Made by a program: the position numbers and the translations under genes. 64,000 nt of DNA from NCBI GenBank assembly GCA_964610505.1, contig CAZSXU010000008.1:60150-124149 (forward strand), read 5' to 3'. The stretch comes from CAZSXU01 sp964610505. GTDB lineage: Bacteria > Arandabacterota > Arandabacteria > JAGLYR01. Below the pieces are notes generated by a model. The model ran no database searches. It was given only the letters and a program-made list of their open reading frames with translations, and was not told the origin of the DNA. Below are positions 42,170 to 51,492 of the stretch, piece by piece; the stretch's first letter is position 1; each line of letters opens with the position of its first letter.

Positions 42170-42907
42170 TTAGCTGACTCCTAGGAGGTGTTCCTTGCTC
42201 TGGGGTTCCCACATCTCATCGGCCATGTTGGGTTCCACTTCCCGTTCCACATACAGCTTCTTCAGCTGCCCTCGGTCCATTTCCATGAGTTGCATGATCG
42301 GACCCGTATACTGTCCGTTCGTCACAGCCTCGACCTGCTTGTGAAGATGTTTCGCCCGAGGAGCCAGAAAGCGACCGTAGAGCCTCCTTGCCAGAATGGC
42401 GGCGTTGTAGTGCGAAATCTCGGCCGGGCACCGCGACGTACACAACCCGCACATGATGCAGTCGAACGAGAGCTCGGCCGCCTTCTTGATATCTCCCCGC
42501 ATGATTGCGTTGACGTAGTCCATGACCTCGATCTCCATCGGGCAGGACTTCGTGCACGTGTTGCAGCTCACGCACTTGAAGAGCTCGGGATAAAGGGCCT
42601 GGAAAGTCGCCACCGAGGCCTGCACCGTCTTCTTGTCAAAGACCGACCTCTTGGCCGGGAAGAACGGCAGCTGGGCCAGGTACATGTCGGGCTGAACCAG
42701 CGTCTGACACGCCAGTCCGATCTCGATCTTGTGGCTGTTCGGAAAACGGTACACGGTACCGCACGCGCCGCAGATTCCGCCCCTGCAGCCGCATCCTCTC
42801 ACCAGCTGGAATCCCGCGTACTCCATTGCCTTGAGGATGGTGAGCGTATCCGGCACTTCGTACGTCGTGCCCATGATGTGGATGGGTATCAACCGTGCCT
42901 GTTCCAT
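42170..42907 (-). CDS. Fumarate reductase-type iron-sulfur subunit
   Basis: 245 residues, ATG at 42907 with GGGAG upstream. The N-terminal plant-type [2Fe-2S] domain has Cys 39/41, 46, 49 and 67. Two [4Fe-4S] motifs follow: CVSCNTCTKSC at 112-122 and CIMCGLCTSRC at 150-160. FrdB/SdhB usually has one 3Fe-4S and one 4Fe-4S cluster; here both are full four-Cys sets. The C-terminal CCG domain of TfrB is missing but is supplied by separate hdrB and hdrC genes downstream. It is the first gene of the nine-gene operon. Confidence 0.88.
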   Translation of the reverse strand: MEQARLIPIHIMGTTYEVPDTLTILKAMEYAGFQLVRGCGCRGGICGACGTVYRFPNSHKIEIGLACQTLVQPDMYLAQLPFFPAKRSVFDKKTVQASVATFQALYPELFKCVSCNTCTKSCPMEIEVMDYVNAIMRGDIKKAAELSFDCIMCGLCTSRCPAEISHYNAAILARRLYGRFLAPRAKHLHKQVEAVTNGQYTGPIMQLMEMDRGQLKKLYVEREVEPNMADEMWEPQSKEHLLGVS

Positions 42908-43562
42908 CGCTACTCCCGTGGGTTTTCAGGTTCCCTGTGTCTCTCGGACCGAATCAAACAAAAGCATGAGGACAGGTTTTCCACCCGGGAAACCCCATCC
43001 GTATTCCAGGAACTCGAAGTTATCGGATTCGACGGCGACCGATCGAAAAGCAGCCGGATTGGGGGGGGGCACCCTCTGCGGTGAATCCCCACGCCGAGCG
43101 CGGCGCCGAGGATCTGAACAATAGCGGGTGCTCTGGATCGAGCAAGTTTCCCGAGGTGCCCAAGCGTGACTTCGCGAGGGGACAAACGTCCCGGTCGAGA
43201 AATCCGGGCAGGTTTCGTTCTGACAAGGATGCGGGTGCATGGAGTCCAATCGTCCGAACTAGGCTGAGTGATTCTGCGATCCCTCTTTGGCTCAGGCAAA
43301 CCCTCGCCCCAGCCAAAGACCGATTATTCTACCACTAAGGTCTGAGCATGTCTAGACCAAAAGTTGTAGATATCGTGTTCTAGACCATCAAACAGCAACT
43401 ATCTGTCTTTTTTACAACAGATTATGGTCTCCACACCCCTTGGGCCATCCCTACTCCCCGCTCGCCGGCATCCGCGGGAGATTCAGCGACCCTGTCCCTT
43501 GATGACCGCTCAACGCATTACAGAATATGACGTTACACACATATTTGTTCCCGTTCCAGATG
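42908..43562. other. Intergenic region before the hydrogenase operon
   Basis: No convincing gene. The segment 43330-43430 is AT-rich and contains a direct repeat TCTAGACCA at 43351-43359 and 43379-43387 (28-base period), possibly a regulator site. It also contains a run of nine G at 43061-43069. The operon promoter should lie here, but I could not assign -35 and -10 boxes with confidence. Open frames of 98-129 codons on the minus strand show no recognisable protein features. Confidence 0.5.
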
Positions 43563-43745
43563 AGCCGCATCGACGCCCTCGATCGGAGTGTCCGGACCCT
43601 TGTGGATGCGGGCCGGGCACCGGGACTCTACCGTGTGATCTGGGACGGCAGCGATGACAACGGTGTGGCGGTCGCAAGCCGCGTGTGTTTTTGCCGAATT
43701 AGCTGGAATGGGCAAACCGAGACGAAGAGAATGGCTCTACTGAGG
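43563..43745 (+). pseudogene. Orphan fragment of the FlgD-like sorting-type C-terminal domain
   Basis: The translated segment RSVRTLVDAGRAPGLYRVIW ... VAVAS ... ETKRMALLR matches the last 60 residues of the four beta-helix proteins, with degraded positions (GVYFYR to RVCFCR). There is no PNPFNP motif, no passenger and no signal peptide in front, and part of the domain start appears deleted. It is read as the remnant of a lost paralog next to nadE. Confidence 0.75.
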
Positions 43746-43781
43746 CAGCCCTTCTGATCGCGTTTTCGAAGGAGGTGGAGG

Positions 43782-44750
43782 ATGGAGCGGGCAGATCAAC
43801 AATTGAGCATTCGCGCCGACGAGGCTGCACGACGGGCCGAAACCTATCTTCGTTCCCTGGTGGAAGAACACTCGGCTGACGGCGTTCTGATCGGTCTCAG
43901 CGGCGGGTTGGATTCGGCCGTTCTCGTCACGTTGGCGGTTCGCGCGCTGGGGAAAGACCGAGTGCACGTTGTGTTTCTGCCGGATCGGGACACCGAGGAA
44001 TCCTCCGAACGCAATGCCCGGTTGCTTGCTGACTCGCTGGGGCTGGAACTACCGACCGAGAGCATCGAGCCCGCGATGCGGGAGCACGGGGTATACTCCC
44101 CGTTTGCCATGCGAGGGGGCGGCGTCTCGCGAGCTCTGAATCGCTTCTTCCTCGATCTGTACAGCCTCCTGTTTCGAGAACGCCCTTTTGTATCCAGCCT
44201 TCGCCGCGGAGAGTTCGGGAGGAATTGGCTCAAGGCCGTCGTGTATCGCCGCACCGTCGGCCACATCGAGACCGCCTTCAACGCTCGCCACATGTACCGT
44301 CGGGAAATCCTGGAAGCAAGGGCAAAGGAACACAACTGGATCCTCCTGGGGGCGGCCAATCGTTCCGAGTGCATGGTGGGATGGTTCGTGAAGGACGGGA
44401 TCGACGATCTCCCCATCTCCCCCATCATGGGGCTTTACAAAACACAGGTCCGGCAGCTCGCAGCGCACCTCGAACTTCCGGCGGTGATTCGCGAGCAGAT
44501 TCCGACGCCGGACATGTTGAAGGGAGTCACCGACGAATTCGCCGTGGGAATTCCCTACGCTCGGACCGACATGGTGTTGGACGGGATGGAGTGCGGGTTA
44601 TCGAACGAAGAGATGGCCGCCCGGGGCGTGACGAGGAACGAGATCGAGCACGTCCTCAAGATTCATCACCTCTCGAAATGGAAGAGGGAATCGCCTCACG
44701 AGACGCCGCCGGTGGACGGAAGCGTAGACGGGGGACTTCGCTCCTCATAG
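43782..44750 (+). CDS. nadE: NAD synthetase
   Basis: 322 residues; the ATG at 43782 follows AAGGAGGTGGAGG, a very strong ribosome site. The ATP-pyrophosphatase P-loop SGGLDSA is at 40-46, and the synthetase signatures are GAANRSE, SPIMGLYKTQVRQLAAHL and IPTPDMLKGVTDEF. It adenylates and amidates deamido-NAD, probably with ammonia, because no glutaminase (CN-hydrolase) domain is present. A segment of about 50 residues (110-165, VSRALNRFFLDLYSLLF...) is longer than in the E. coli enzyme. It stands alone between the domain fragment and a convergent phosphodiesterase-like gene. Confidence 0.88.
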   Translation: MERADQQLSIRADEAARRAETYLRSLVEEHSADGVLIGLSGGLDSAVLVTLAVRALGKDRVHVVFLPDRDTEESSERNARLLADSLGLELPTESIEPAMREHGVYSPFAMRGGGVSRALNRFFLDLYSLLFRERPFVSSLRRGEFGRNWLKAVVYRRTVGHIETAFNARHMYRREILEARAKEHNWILLGAANRSECMVGWFVKDGIDDLPISPIMGLYKTQVRQLAAHLELPAVIREQIPTPDMLKGVTDEFAVGIPYARTDMVLDGMECGLSNEEMAARGVTRNEIEHVLKIHHLSKWKRESPHETPPVDGSVDGGLRSS

Positions 44751-44806
44751 CGGGGCCGGGCGTGGGGAAAAGGGGTGCACCCCCGCCTCACGGCTCGAAC
44801 GCCTTT

Positions 44807-46597
44807 TTACCCCCCCACGTACCCCAGCGCCCTCAGTTTCTCGTAGAGCCCGTCGGTCGCACCCGATCGCCGAACGGTGGTGGCCAGCGTTCCGGTTTCG
44901 TACGTGGGCGTCCTCTGCACCGGATACATTTCGAGGAAATCCGGGGCAATGATCTCCACGAGAACGCGCCCGTCCATATCGTCCGCCACGGGAAGCCCGC
45001 CGAGTGCCAGAAGCGTCGGGGCGATGTCTCGAACATGGGCGTCGATCAACCGCGCACCCTGCCGCACCGCAGGCCCAGCGGCGATCAGGATCCCGTCCGG
45101 ACCCCCGTAATGGCCCGCCTGTTGGGGCCCCCCTCGATAGGTCGGGCTGAACCCATGATCCGAGGTCACCAGTATGGTCGTGCTGTCGCCGGCGATCCTC
45201 AGGAACTCGCCCAGAAGGCTGTCGGCGAGCACGTATTCCCTTTCAATGGCGCCCCCGTACCTCGCGAGATCCTCTTCCGTGACTCCCGAGTAGTACCGGG
45301 GTTCCATCCACTTCCACCGGAAGTGTTGGGTCCGGTCGGGCTCCTCGAAATAGATCGTGAAGAAATCCGGCCGGTATGTGCGATAGAGGGGAACGCCGAC
45401 TTCGTCTCTCCAGCGGGCGGCTTTCAGGATCGAGCTCACGATATCGTCATCCAGATTCGATGGGTAGTAGAGGTCCGAACCCAAAAACGCTTCGAGGTCC
45501 GTGGCATCCTCCCTCACCCTCTCCGCAATGTCTCCCGCCGTACTGCTGATCAGGAAAGGTTCGACGGCTTCCGCCGGCCAGCTGATGAGGGGGCCCACCA
45601 CGCCTGCCGTCCGGCCCATGTCGTTCATGATTCTCCAGACGGGCGTCGCCCGGCAGAGTGTTCGGTTGGCGATCACCGTCTCGATCCATCGCTCCCGGCG
45701 GAGGAAACTCAGGAGCCTCGCGACGCCCAGGCCCCTCCACGGCGGGACGATCGGCCGTGACAGTCCCGGCACCCGGTAGTAGTCGAATCCGTAGATCCCG
45801 TGCTTGGATTTGTCCTTCCCCGTGTAGATCCGCGTCCAGATATCGGCGGACACGGTACCCGAGGGGGACTTCAAATTTCCGAACGTGCCGCGCTCCGTAA
45901 GCCGCCGCGTGTTGGGCATGGCGCCCGCGTCCAGAAGCCGATTCATCACCGTCCAGGTCGCCCCGTCCCAACCGATGAGAAGGATTTTGGGAATCCCTGC
46001 GTCGCGCTCCACGACGGGGAGCCGCGACGTCGTGATCCTCTCCGGTTCCCTGCCGGTCAGATTGAGAACCAGCCCCAAGGCCCCCACCACGACGATCAAA
46101 CCTAGAGCTGTGAAGCTCGGGGCGCGGCGGGAGAGTCGAAAGAGCGCGTACCCCGCGGCCACCGCAGCGGCCGCCATGGCGACTGTCCGGGCCGCAAAAA
46201 ACACGCGCATTGCGGTCAGAGAATGGATGAAGGAGTAATCGTAGAAGTAGAGATCTCGATTGTACAGCCGCATCCCCGACAGGAACAGATACAGGGCCGC
46301 GAGGACTCCGAGGGACACTGCGAACACCGTTCGCCCTCCCATCCGTCGGCCCTGAAGACCGAACAGGGAGAGCCCTCCGCCGATGAGGAGCCCGGCAACC
46401 GCCCCGACGATTCCGTAGATGACCACGAGGTAGAGTCCCAGGAGAACGCTGTCTCCGGTCATCCCGATGACGTTCAGCACCACCGCACGGGTGGCCATGA
46501 CGTGACCGCCGAGACCGCCGACCAGGAGCCCGGCCAGTGCTCCGGAGAGAATCGTCGTCCGGACCGTACTCGCCTGAATGCCGTTACCGAGATTCAA
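44807..46597 (-). CDS. Membrane-anchored type I phosphodiesterase / nucleotide pyrophosphatase-like protein
   Basis: 596 residues, starting at TTG 46597 with GGAGGA four bases upstream. The first 190 residues contain about five hydrophobic segments. An alkaline-phosphatase-superfamily domain follows: LLIGWDGATWTVM (metal-binding Asp and nucleophile Thr), LKSPSGTVSADIWTRIYTGK, DHGFSP, and GHYGGPDG. Such proteins hydrolyse phosphodiesters or act in glycolipid and phosphonate metabolism; the true substrate is unknown. The catalytic domain is probably extracytoplasmic, since it follows the membrane segments. Confidence 0.82.
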   Translation of the reverse strand: MNLGNGIQASTVRTTILSGALAGLLVGGLGGHVMATRAVVLNVIGMTGDSVLLGLYLVVIYGIVGAVAGLLIGGGLSLFGLQGRRMGGRTVFAVSLGVLAALYLFLSGMRLYNRDLYFYDYSFIHSLTAMRVFFAARTVAMAAAAVAAGYALFRLSRRAPSFTALGLIVVVGALGLVLNLTGREPERITTSRLPVVERDAGIPKILLIGWDGATWTVMNRLLDAGAMPNTRRLTERGTFGNLKSPSGTVSADIWTRIYTGKDKSKHGIYGFDYYRVPGLSRPIVPPWRGLGVARLLSFLRRERWIETVIANRTLCRATPVWRIMNDMGRTAGVVGPLISWPAEAVEPFLISSTAGDIAERVREDATDLEAFLGSDLYYPSNLDDDIVSSILKAARWRDEVGVPLYRTYRPDFFTIYFEEPDRTQHFRWKWMEPRYYSGVTEEDLARYGGAIEREYVLADSLLGEFLRIAGDSTTILVTSDHGFSPTYRGGPQQAGHYGGPDGILIAAGPAVRQGARLIDAHVRDIAPTLLALGGLPVADDMDGRVLVEIIAPDFLEMYPVQRTPTYETGTLATTVRRSGATDGLYEKLRALGYVGG

Positions 46598-47105
46598 GGT
46601 TCCTCCGATACACCACCCGTACGACTAGAAATCGGCCGGCCGCACACGGATCATGAGGATGATCCCCACGATGAAACCAAGCAGGGGAACCGTGGCCTAC
46701 TGCCGCTCTCCACCAATCGCTCCACGACCCGTTTCCTACAAGATACCGGTTCGCACAGGGCCTGACAATCGAAGTTCAAACACCCTCTTGCAAGGAACGG
46801 GGATAAATCGACGAGTCTCCGTTTGGGTTGCTCCGACGCCCTTCTCCGGGACCCATTGTCCATTTCGGATCCGGCGTGCAGCGTTCGGGATGCCGCAGAG
46901 GCTTTCGGTTCCGGGTGGTGGCCGGCGCTCCAGGCGCAGGATCAATACGCGGGCCGATCTCGCCGTCTGAGGCATGCAAACGACCGACATGTACGGTCAC
47001 CGGGTCTCTGGATTCTCTGAGTTCTAGGGCGAAGAGCAAGTGACAAGGGACGGGACTGGAAACTCGGAAATCGGGCATTTCGCGGGGCACCCGGAAGCTG
47101 CTTCG
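46598..47105. other. 508-base intergenic region
   Basis: No gene was recognised on either strand. It separates the end of cdaA from the start of the phosphodiesterase-like gene. A good minus-strand promoter lies at 46740-46768; the rest is GC-rich with no repeats that stand out. Confidence 0.5.
46740..46768 (-). promoter_or_regulatory. Sigma-70 type promoter for the phosphodiesterase-like gene
   Basis: On the minus strand TTGTCA (46763-46768) and TATCTT (46740-46745) are separated by 17 bases. The predicted start is near 46732, leaving a leader of about 135 bases before the TTG at 46597. Confidence 0.45.
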
Positions 47106-47855
47106 CTACTGGGCCGAAAACGCCTGCGCCAGCTCTTTCCTGAGCGTGTTGCCGTCGACGTTTCGCCTCAGGCGGCCCTTGTTGGCCACCGACATGGCGC
47201 CCGTCTCCTCGGACACCACGACCACCACGGCGTCGGTTTCCTCGGTAAGACCCAGCGCCGCTCGATGGCGGGTCCCCAGCGTCTGGGCCAGGTGGGGATT
47301 TTGCGAGAGGGGAAGAATACAACCGGCGGCCACGACCTGATCGCCCTGAATGATGACGGCGCCGTCGTGCAGCGGAGAGTGAGGCGTGAAAACCGTCCCA
47401 AGAAGCTCGGCGGTTACCTTTCCCTCGATTCGAGTCCCGGTCTCGACGTAGTTTCTGAGCGTGGCATTCTGCGTCATGACGATGAGGGCCCCGATCCTGG
47501 ATGCCGACATGTCCCGGGCCGCCTTCACGATTTCCCCGATCGCGCCGGGCTCGGTGAATCGGATGAAGAAGCGCATGAAGCGGTTCTGGCCGAGCTGGGC
47601 CAGCCCCCTTCGCAGCTCGGGCTGAAAGAGAATCACAAAGGCCACCACCCATACCGTCTTCAAGCTGGAAATGATCCAGTTGAGCTCGACTAGGTGAAGG
47701 GACTCCGCTGCGATTGAAGCAACGATGATCACCAGGAATCCCAGAAACATCTGGGCTCCCCGGGTCCCCTTGGCAAGCACGAGCAGTTTATAGAAGATGA
47801 AGGCGACAATCAGGATGTCCAGAGCGGCCAACAACCAGGAGCTCAATGAAGGCAT
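47106..47855 (-). CDS. cdaA: Diadenylate cyclase CdaA (c-di-AMP synthase)
   Basis: 249 residues. Three N-terminal transmembrane helices span residues 1-80, followed by the DAC domain with the catalytic DGA at 164-166 and RHR at 196-198 (GTRHRAALGLTEETDA). It makes c-di-AMP from two ATP at the membrane. It is the last gene of a housekeeping operon, overlapping folP by 13 bases. No CdaR regulator or GlmM is adjacent, unlike the common Firmicutes order. Confidence 0.95.
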   Translation of the reverse strand: MPSLSSWLLAALDILIVAFIFYKLLVLAKGTRGAQMFLGFLVIIVASIAAESLHLVELNWIISSLKTVWVVAFVILFQPELRRGLAQLGQNRFMRFFIRFTEPGAIGEIVKAARDMSASRIGALIVMTQNATLRNYVETGTRIEGKVTAELLGTVFTPHSPLHDGAVIIQGDQVVAAGCILPLSQNPHLAQTLGTRHRAALGLTEETDAVVVVVSEETGAMSVANKGRLRRNVDGNTLRKELAQAFSAQ

Positions 47856-48739
47856 CTTCCATCCCCTCCCCGCCGGACGGCGTCCACCACCTGGAGCATG
47901 CGGACTGTTTCCCGAACGTCATGCACCCGGAGGATATCCGCCCCCCGCATCACGGCCGCGGCCGCGGCGCCCAGACTCCCCTCCAGCCGTTCCTCCTCCG
48001 GAAGGTGGCTCAGGCGCCCGATGAAAGACTTCCGCGACGCTCCCACAAGAACGGGATAGCCCAGTTCGGCGAGCTCCCGAAGCCCGCCGAGGAGAGCCAG
48101 ATTCCCCTCCACCGATTTCCCGAAACCGATTCCGGGATCGACCACGATTCCCTCGGGGCGAACTCCTCCGGCCACGGCCGCCTCGGCGCGGAGCGCCAGG
48201 AACGACTTCACCACATGGAGAAGATCGTCATAGCGCGTGTCCTCTTGCATCGTCTTCGGAGTACCGCGCATGTGCATCAGGACGACCCCCACCTTCTCCT
48301 CAGCCACCACGGGCAACATATCGGGGTCCCGGGTGAGGGCGGAGATATCGTTGACCATGCACGCGCCCCGAGAGATGGCATACCGGGCCACCTCGGCATG
48401 GGCCGTGTCGATGGACAGAGGAACGTCCATCGATCCCTCCAGTCTGTCGAACACGGGACGAACTCGATTCAACTCTTCCCGTGCGGGTATGGGGTCCGAG
48501 AAAGGGCGAGAGGACTGTCCACCGATATCGAGGATGTCGGCGCCGTCGTCCACCATGCGTCTCGCCCGAGCGACTGCAGCCTCCGGATCCAGATACCGCC
48601 CGCCGTCGAAGAACGAATCCGGGGTCACGTTCAGAACCCCGATCACCAGCGTGCGCTCCCCCAGCGGCAGCACCCTGTCCCCGCAGATGAGCGCGCGCCG
48701 GGAGGAACCCTGAACCCGGAATGACGGCGACCGTGTCAT
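47843..48739 (-). CDS. folP: Dihydropteroate synthase
   Basis: 298 residues from the ATG at 48739. Conserved steps: GVLNVTPDSFFDGG, DIGGQSSRP (usually GGESTRP), IDTAHAEVA, NDISAL, MHMRGTPKTMQ, DPGIGFGKSVEGN, GASRKSFIG, and a final RVHDV. It joins p-aminobenzoate to dihydropterin pyrophosphate in folate synthesis. It follows folE, another folate/pterin gene, and runs into cdaA. Confidence 0.95.
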   Translation of the reverse strand: MTRSPSFRVQGSSRRALICGDRVLPLGERTLVIGVLNVTPDSFFDGGRYLDPEAAVARARRMVDDGADILDIGGQSSRPFSDPIPAREELNRVRPVFDRLEGSMDVPLSIDTAHAEVARYAISRGACMVNDISALTRDPDMLPVVAEEKVGVVLMHMRGTPKTMQEDTRYDDLLHVVKSFLALRAEAAVAGGVRPEGIVVDPGIGFGKSVEGNLALLGGLRELAELGYPVLVGASRKSFIGRLSHLPEEERLEGSLGAAAAAVMRGADILRVHDVRETVRMLQVVDAVRRGGDGRCLH

Positions 48740-48758
48740 GAGCAATCGACCGGACTTC

Positions 48759-49313
48759 TCAGTCCTGAATCTGGGAAAACACTTCCGCCCGCGGCGCGCC
48801 GTCCCTGAGCATGCCCCTCGACGCCGTGGTCACAATGCGCGAACCCGGTTTCCTCACCCCCCGAAGCGTCATGCAGAGGTGTTCAGCTTCGAGGACCACC
48901 AGAACGCCCTTCGGTTGCAGCGTACGTTCGAGAACATCGGCGATCTGATTGGTCAAGCGTTCCTGAATCTGGGGTCGATGGGCCAGGATTTCGACGACCT
49001 TCACCAGCTGAGAAAGCCCGGCAACACGACCTTCGCTCGGAACGTAGGCAACGTTGGCCACTCCGAGAAACGGAAGGAGATGATGTTCGCAAACCGAGTA
49101 GAAAACGATCTTCTTGGCGAGGATGATCTCGTGTTCCGCCCCGGTCGGATAGATTTTCAGAACGCCGGCGGGATCTCGGGCCAGACCGCCGTAGAGATCC
49201 TCGAAAAGCTCGGCGATGCGGCGCGGCGTCTCCTTCAGCCCTTCCCGATCCGGGTCTTCGCCGATTGCCTCGAGAAGCATGCGAACGGCGGTCTTGATCT
49301 TGTCCTGATCCAT
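48759..49313 (-). CDS. folE: GTP cyclohydrolase I
   Basis: 184 residues from the ATG at 49313, which directly follows the ftsH stop and has GAGGAAGAG as ribosome site. Zinc and catalytic motifs: CEHHLLPF, and EAEHLCMTLRGVRKPGS with the second zinc Cys. It converts GTP to dihydroneopterin triphosphate, the first folate step. Length is normal for the family. Confidence 0.96.
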   Translation of the reverse strand: MDQDKIKTAVRMLLEAIGEDPDREGLKETPRRIAELFEDLYGGLARDPAGVLKIYPTGAEHEIILAKKIVFYSVCEHHLLPFLGVANVAYVPSEGRVAGLSQLVKVVEILAHRPQIQERLTNQIADVLERTLQPKGVLVVLEAEHLCMTLRGVRKPGSRIVTTASRGMLRDGAPRAEVFSQIQD

Positions 49314-49314
49314 C

Positions 49315-51492
49315 TCACTCTTCCTCGCGCTCCACCTCCGGGCGGGACGTCTCACCGGAAAGATTCTCTCTCCCCTCGTCGTCAACGACCGTGCCGGCGG
49401 CGCGATCCCGGACCGGCTCTTCGACGGCCCCATTGCCCGGAGCGCCTCCCGGGTCGGAGCTCGAGGGCGGTCCGGCGTCGGGGGAAGACGCCTCCCCCTC
49501 CCCGGCCTCCTGGGTCTTGTTCTTTCGCCGATCGCGAAGCGGGGGCGGTTCCCGGCCCTCGAGAACGGCGGCGATTTCCGTACGATCCAACACTTCCCGC
49601 TCTAGAAGGACCTCCGCCAACCGGTGGAGAACCTCGGTTTCTTTCTCGAGAATCTCCCTGGCGCGGGTTTCGGCCGATTCGATGATGCTCCGGACTTCTT
49701 CATCGATGGCAATGGCGGTCTGTTCGCTGTAGTCGCGATGCTGCGCAATCTCGCGGCCGAGGAAGATCTGCTCCTCCTTCTGGCCATAGGCCAGAGGCCC
49801 CAGTTTCTCGCTCATTCCCCACTCGCACACCATTCGGCGGGCCAGGGTACTCGCCTTGTCGATGTCATCGCTGGCCCCCGTACTCGGTTCATTGCCGACG
49901 AGAATGTCCGCCACGCGCCCCGCCAGGAGCACCACGATCCGGTCCTGCAAGTACTGCTTCGTGAGCTTGTATTTGTCCTTCTCCGGCAACTGAAGCGTCG
50001 AACCCAGCGACCGTCCCCTGGGTATGATGGTCACCTTGTGGAGGGGATCCGCCGTGGACAACCGGGCGGCCACCAGGGCGTGCCCGGCCTCATGGTAGGC
50101 AATGCTCGTCCGCTCTTCGTCGGTCAGGATCAGACTTCGCCGTTCGGCGCCCATCATGACCTTGTCCTTGGCATCCTCCAGATCCTGCATGGTCACCCGC
50201 TTGCGGTCCCGTCGGGCGGCGAGCAGCGCCGCTTCGTTGACCAGGTTGGCCAGGTCGGCTCCGGAGAATCCCGGTGTCCCGCGCGCCAGAATCTCGAGGT
50301 CCACATGCTTGCCCAGCGGAATCTTCCGCGTATGCACCTTCAGAATTCCCTCCCGGCCGCGGACGTCCGGCATGTCGACGACGATCTGGCGGTCGAACCG
50401 CCCGGGCCTCAGGAGCGCCGGATCCAGCACGTCGGGCCGGTTGGTCGCCGCAATCAGGATCACGCCTTCGTTGGACTCGAAACCGTCCATCTCCACGAGG
50501 AGTTGATTCAGGGTTTGCTCGCGCTCGTCGTGTCCCCCCCCCAGCCCGGCTCCCCGGTGGCGGCCGACGGCATCAATCTCATCGATGAAAATGATACACG
50601 GGGCGTTCTTCTTCCCCTGCTCAAACAGATCGCGCACGCGGGAGGCTCCCACGCCCACGAACATCTCCACGAAATCGGACCCGCTCATGCTGAAGAAAGG
50701 CACACCCGCTTCACCGGCCACGGCCTTGGCCAGGAGCGTCTTGCCCGTTCCCGGCGCTCCGAGAAGAAGCGCGCCCTTGGGAATCTTGCCGCCGAGACGT
50801 TGGAACTTCCTGGGGTCCCGGAGAAATTCAATGATTTCCCGGAGCTCTTCTTTGGCTTCCGTCGCGCCCGCCACGTCCCGGAAGGTCACCTTGGGCTGAT
50901 TTCCCGAAAGGAGGCGCGCTCGGCTCTTGCCGAAGGAGAAAGCCCGGTTCCCGCCCGACTGCATCTGCCGCATGAAGAAGATCCAGATCCCCAGAAACAC
51001 CAGAAGCGGGAGCCATGAAACAAGGGCCGTGATCCAGTTGGTGCGGGCCGGTTTTCCCCGGACCTCGGCTCCCGGGCTGTGCTCAAGGATCCGGTCCGCA
51101 AGTTCCGGATCGGGGGTCGGGACCCAGAGCCGGAATTGGGTGGTCTCGACGGTCGACCCGTCGACTCGAACCGTCGCGGGACGGATGAGCTCGCCACGAA
51201 TCTCGCGCTCGTCGAGGGTGACTTCCTTGATGTTGGACGCTTCGATCTGCTCCAGGAACCACGTGTAGGACACCTCTCGCTGATCCCGGCTCCTGCCCGT
51301 GTACAGCTGGAAGCCAAAGAGAACGAGAAGCACGATGATCACCCACAGGGACAGATTCCGGAGGGTGCGCGACGACCGACCCGATTCGCCTTCCTTGGGC
51401 GGTCGGTCCCGGCCGCGCGAGGAACCGCTCGGCTTTCTCTGCTGTTGTTCCGGCGGGGTTTCCCGCCGCGATTCTTTCTGTTCGTTAGACAC
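49315..51492 (-). CDS. ftsH: ATP-dependent zinc metalloprotease FtsH
   Basis: 725 residues from a GTG at 51492 that overlaps the hpt stop (GTGTCTAA). Two transmembrane segments (about 47-65 and 155-175) flank a small periplasmic domain. The AAA domain has Walker A GAPGTGKT, Walker B IIFIDEIDAVG and the second region of homology ATNRPDVLDPALLRPGRFDR. The protease site is HEAGH. It degrades membrane and short-lived cytosolic proteins. The C-terminus has an unusual acidic, Ser/Pro/Gly-rich tail of about 75 residues, probably disordered. The order tilS-hpt-ftsH is widely conserved. Confidence 0.97.
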   Translation of the reverse strand: MSNEQKESRRETPPEQQQRKPSGSSRGRDRPPKEGESGRSSRTLRNLSLWVIIVLLVLFGFQLYTGRSRDQREVSYTWFLEQIEASNIKEVTLDEREIRGELIRPATVRVDGSTVETTQFRLWVPTPDPELADRILEHSPGAEVRGKPARTNWITALVSWLPLLVFLGIWIFFMRQMQSGGNRAFSFGKSRARLLSGNQPKVTFRDVAGATEAKEELREIIEFLRDPRKFQRLGGKIPKGALLLGAPGTGKTLLAKAVAGEAGVPFFSMSGSDFVEMFVGVGASRVRDLFEQGKKNAPCIIFIDEIDAVGRHRGAGLGGGHDEREQTLNQLLVEMDGFESNEGVILIAATNRPDVLDPALLRPGRFDRQIVVDMPDVRGREGILKVHTRKIPLGKHVDLEILARGTPGFSGADLANLVNEAALLAARRDRKRVTMQDLEDAKDKVMMGAERRSLILTDEERTSIAYHEAGHALVAARLSTADPLHKVTIIPRGRSLGSTLQLPEKDKYKLTKQYLQDRIVVLLAGRVADILVGNEPSTGASDDIDKASTLARRMVCEWGMSEKLGPLAYGQKEEQIFLGREIAQHRDYSEQTAIAIDEEVRSIIESAETRAREILEKETEVLHRLAEVLLEREVLDRTEIAAVLEGREPPPLRDRRKNKTQEAGEGEASSPDAGPPSSSDPGGAPGNGAVEEPVRDRAAGTVVDDEGRENLSGETSRPEVEREEE

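Noticed and set aside
43061..43069. Run of nine G as a possible phase-variation tract
   Set aside because: It lies in non-coding sequence without an assigned promoter, so no switch can be supported.
42910..43299. 129-codon minus-strand frame just before the Fe-S subunit gene
   Set aside because: No recognisable domain, and it overlaps other equally open frames in GC-rich sequence.
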